Assembly: GCA_938049325.1 (NCBI GenBank)
Contig: CALICC010000253.1
Span: forward strand, 1 to 6,460
Direction: 5' to 3'
Length of the DNA: 6,460 bases
Origin: an uncultured Ilumatobacter sp.
GTDB taxonomy: Bacteria > Actinomycetota > Acidimicrobiia > Acidimicrobiales > Ilumatobacteraceae
Shown in pieces: positions 4,594 to 6,460 of this stretch. Position 1 is the stretch's first letter, and each line of letters opens with the position of its first letter. Position numbers and translations under genes: made by a program. Under the pieces are notes generated by a model. It saw only the letters and a program-made list of their open reading frames with translations. It made no database searches and was not told where the DNA came from.

Positions 4594-5835
4594 ATGAACC
4601 AACCCTCCCGACGCCCCAAGAGCCAGGTCGCTCAGTGGCTTCCCGCGGCCGCAGCGATCGGGCTGCTCGGCACCGTGGTGGTCGCCGGTGTGGCGCTCGG
4701 CGGTGGTGGCGACAACGGTGCACCCGTGACCGACACGGTCGTCCCGAGCAGCACCGCTCCGGCCTTGACCGTGCCCGCGTCGATTCCCGAGGTCACCGCA
4801 ACCGTCGAGACAGTGGCGCCGGTCAGCAAGACGGTGCTGGAGCGCACGCTGACCAAGGGCGTTGCCGGCAGTGACGTGCAGCAGGTGCAAGAGCGACTCA
4901 CCGATCTCGGTTTCGTTCCCGGACCCGCCGATGGGATCTACGGCGATCAGACGATCAAGGCGGTCTGGGCCTACGAGAAACTGGTGCTGGGCGTCGAGAG
5001 CAACCGGCCGTCCGGTCAGGTCACCCCCGAAATGTGGGACGCGCTACAAGAGCCGTTCGTGATCCAGCCGCGTCGTCCAAACGCCACACCCAATCACACC
5101 GAGGTGTACCTGCCAGAGCAAGTCCTGGCCGTCTTCCACGACGACGCCCCGGTGATGATCACGCACATGTCGAGTGGCACCAACGAAGAGTGGTGTGAAG
5201 AGGTCACGATCAGCCCGGGCGAGTACGGCAACCGCGACGGGGAAGAACCGATCGTCCGCGGTGAGTGCGGCCGCTCCAATACGCCCGGCGGCGTGTTCGA
5301 GTTCTACCGCCAGGTCGAAGGCATTCGCGACAGCGCGCTCGGCAGCATGTGGAACCCGGTGTACTTCAACTACGGCATCGCGATCCATGGTGCGTTGAAC
5401 GTACCGCTGCAGCCCGCGTCGCACGGGTGCATCCGCATTCCACTCAACATCTCCGAAGATCTCCAGGATCTACTGTCGATGGGCGATCAAGTTTTCGTCT
5501 GGGACGGCGAGAACGAGCCTGAGGAAGCGGGCTCGCCGCCGCCCACGTTCAACTGGCTCGACCCGGACTACGAGACGACCACCACGGTGCCCGAGAGCAC
5601 CACCACGACCACGATCGAACCCGATCCCACGACGCCGCCATCCACCGAGCCGAACGCGACCACCCCGCCTGGGACGAATCCGCCGGCCACCGACCCGCCG
5701 GCCACGGACCCGCCCGTCGCGACCACACCGACGACGGTGCCCGAGACCACGCCGAGCACCAACCCGCCAGAAACCACCACCACGACCGACCCGCCGGGCA
5801 TCACGACGACGTCGCTCGTCGCTCCGGACCTCTGA
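4594..5835 (+). CDS. Exported peptidoglycan-binding L,D-transpeptidase (YkuD domain) with Thr/Pro-rich tail
   Basis: Forms 3-3 (L,D) cross-links in peptidoglycan, or anchors proteins to it, outside the membrane. It is 413 residues. In order: a short basic N-terminus and hydrophobic segment (15-37), a signal anchor or Sec signal without a lipobox; a Val/Thr/Pro linker (40-80); a PG_binding_1-type domain (about 86-150) with 'GSDVQQVQERLTDLGF...DGIYGDQTIKAVWAYE'; a YkuD catalytic domain (about 168-302) with H265-G266 and the signature S-H-G-C-I-R-I (276-282), Cys279 being the nucleophile; and a Thr/Pro-rich tail (about 321-413). Between the SSGT strand (193-196) and the TPGG motif (230-233) lies an acidic insertion with Cys201 and Cys225, which could form a disulphide. 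The start is an ATG at 4594 with no strong ribosome site, chosen because the basic-plus-hydrophobic export signal follows directly. It may be co-regulated with the glycosyltransferase upstream, though a hairpin separates them. Confidence 0.95.
   Translation: MNQPSRRPKSQVAQWLPAAAAIGLLGTVVVAGVALGGGGDNGAPVTDTVVPSSTAPALTVPASIPEVTATVETVAPVSKTVLERTLTKGVAGSDVQQVQERLTDLGFVPGPADGIYGDQTIKAVWAYEKLVLGVESNRPSGQVTPEMWDALQEPFVIQPRRPNATPNHTEVYLPEQVLAVFHDDAPVMITHMSSGTNEEWCEEVTISPGEYGNRDGEEPIVRGECGRSNTPGGVFEFYRQVEGIRDSALGSMWNPVYFNYGIAIHGALNVPLQPASHGCIRIPLNISEDLQDLLSMGDQVFVWDGENEPEEAGSPPPTFNWLDPDYETTTTVPESTTTTTIEPDPTTPPSTEPNATTPPGTNPPATDPPATDPPVATTPTTVPETTPSTNPPETTTTTDPPGITTTSLVAPDL
5686..5715 (+). repeat. 15-bp tandem duplication in the transpeptidase tail (A-T-D-P-P twice)
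   Basis: Two adjacent 15-bp units (5686-5700 and 5701-5715) differ at two positions and each encode A-T-D-P-P. They sit in a broader region (about 5573-5815) of degenerate Thr/Pro codons. In-frame duplication is the likely way the tail grew. Confidence 0.7.
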
Positions 5836-5861
5836 CGTCGAGTCCGCGCTGGTACGACGTC
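5834..5861 (+). terminator. Inverted repeat at the transpeptidase stop codon (weak terminator candidate)
   Basis: The 7-bp arms gacgtcg (5834-5840) and cgacgtc (5855-5861) are separated by 14 bases, the first overlapping the TGA at 5833-5835. The loop is long and no T tract follows. The rest of the 91-bp gap (to 5926) shows only a small palindrome, cgaattcg (5886-5893), and no clear promoter. Confidence 0.25.
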
Positions 5862-5926
5862 TCCATGCGAGGCGACGGGAAGCTTCGAATTCGGTGACGG
5901 GCCGGGGGTCTCCGTACCATCCAGGC

Positions 5927-6460
5927 ATGGCAGATCCCGACTTCATCGAATACGACGAGTTCGGGTTGTTCCACGAGAACATCGCTGAGTACGACCTCGA
6001 CGTGTCAGTGATGCCCGTCGTTTCACGTGTCGACGTTCCAATGCCGCATGATCCCGGCCGCGCCGTGAGCGCGCTGCGTTGGGGGAGCGATCCGGTGGAG
6101 GTCGTGTTCATCCACGGCGGCGCACAAAACGCTCATACCTGGGACACCGTGGCGCTCGCGTTCGGTCGACCGGCCCTCGCGATCGACCTACCGGGTCACG
6201 GGCACTCGGGCTGGCGCGGCGACGGCGCGTACACGCCGCCGAACCTGGCCGACGACGTCGCGGTGGTCGTCGAGCAACTCGCGCCGGTGGCTCGGATGGT
6301 CGTGGGGATGTCGTTGGGTGGCTTGACGGCGATGGAGCTCGCCGTCCGTCATCCGGCGCTGGTTCCGTCACTCGTGATGGTCGACATCACGCCGGGCGTG
6401 AACGGGCAGAAGGCGAAGGCTGTGATCGATTTCGTCGATGGTCCGCAGGAGTTCGCGAGC
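5927..6460 (+). CDS. Alpha/beta hydrolase, 3'-truncated by window edge
   Basis: The frame is open from the ATG at 5927 to the last base, giving 178 residues with no stop, so the gene continues beyond the window. Motifs of an alpha/beta hydrolase: F-I-H-G-G (61-65), the oxyanion-hole strand-loop; I-D-L-P-G-H-G-H-S (86-94); and the nucleophile elbow G-M-S-L-G-G (127-132) with Ser129 in a G-x-S-x-G context, followed by the usual 'A-M-E-L-A-V-R-H-P' helix (135-143). The catalytic acid and His should lie in the missing part. An N-terminal stretch of about 50 residues, acidic and Asp/Glu/Tyr-rich, precedes the fold. The substrate is unknown: esterase, lactonase and C-C hydrolase relatives share these motifs. 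It is co-oriented with the transpeptidase, 91 bp away. No strong Shine-Dalgarno is visible; the start is supported by the drop in coding character upstream. Confidence 0.9.
   Translation, partial: MADPDFIEYDEFGLFHENIAEYDLDVSVMPVVSRVDVPMPHDPGRAVSALRWGSDPVEVVFIHGGAQNAHTWDTVALAFGRPALAIDLPGHGHSGWRGDGAYTPPNLADDVAVVVEQLAPVARMVVGMSLGGLTAMELAVRHPALVPSLVMVDITPGVNGQKAKAVIDFVDGPQEFAS

Noticed and set aside
5568..5804. Val/Gly-rich hydrophobic frame on - opposite the transpeptidase tail
   Set aside because: It is the reverse complement of Thr/Pro codons and reads as V/G repeats; an artefact, not a membrane protein.
3604..5835. A new defence or secondary-metabolite system
   Set aside because: All genes here belong to housekeeping or envelope families and change strand repeatedly; no operon with unusual domain combinations is present.

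Overview
This is a GC-rich, gene-dense chromosomal segment that looks like it comes from an actinobacterium. The signs are the strong G/C bias at third codon positions, TGA at every visible stop, a DUF222/HNH (13E12-type) protein, a streptomycete-like long-form ArgG, and an L,D-transpeptidase with an extracellular Thr/Pro tail. Acidimicrobiia (Ilumatobacter-like) would fit the style, but that is an impression, not something the sequence proves. I see no tRNA, rRNA, CRISPR array, insertion sequence or phage gene.

Layout, left to right. (1) A 5'-truncated DUF222/HNH endonuclease-like gene on + (to 1159), carrying an in-frame 15-bp tandem repeat that encodes an Asn/Thr/Ser tract. (2) A small + strand gene for an unrecognised protein with one membrane segment (1191-1562). 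(3) argG, argininosuccinate synthase, on - (1566-2945), meeting gene 2 tail to tail with only 3 bp between the stop codons and two short GC hairpins at the junction. (4) An unrecognised four-helix membrane protein on - (3015-3542), upstream of and co-oriented with argG. (5) A divergent gap of 61 bp, then a family 2 glycosyltransferase of the polyprenyl-phosphate mannose/glucose synthase type on + (3604-4443). (6) A 150-bp gap with a hairpin, then an exported peptidoglycan-binding L,D-transpeptidase on + (4594-5835). (7) A 91-bp gap, then an alpha/beta hydrolase on + (from 5927) that runs off the right edge.

How the genes relate. ArgG is core arginine biosynthesis but stands apart from other arg genes here. 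The glycosyltransferase and the L,D-transpeptidase are both cell-envelope functions and lie next to each other on the same strand. One testable idea is that the polyprenyl-phosphate sugar made by the first is used to O-glycosylate the Thr/Pro-rich tail of the second. The remaining neighbours look like ordinary chromosomal juxtaposition. I find no convincing novel multi-gene system. The most interesting items are the tract in the HNH gene, a cysteine-bearing insertion and tail in the transpeptidase, and a few short inverted repeats at gene boundaries.
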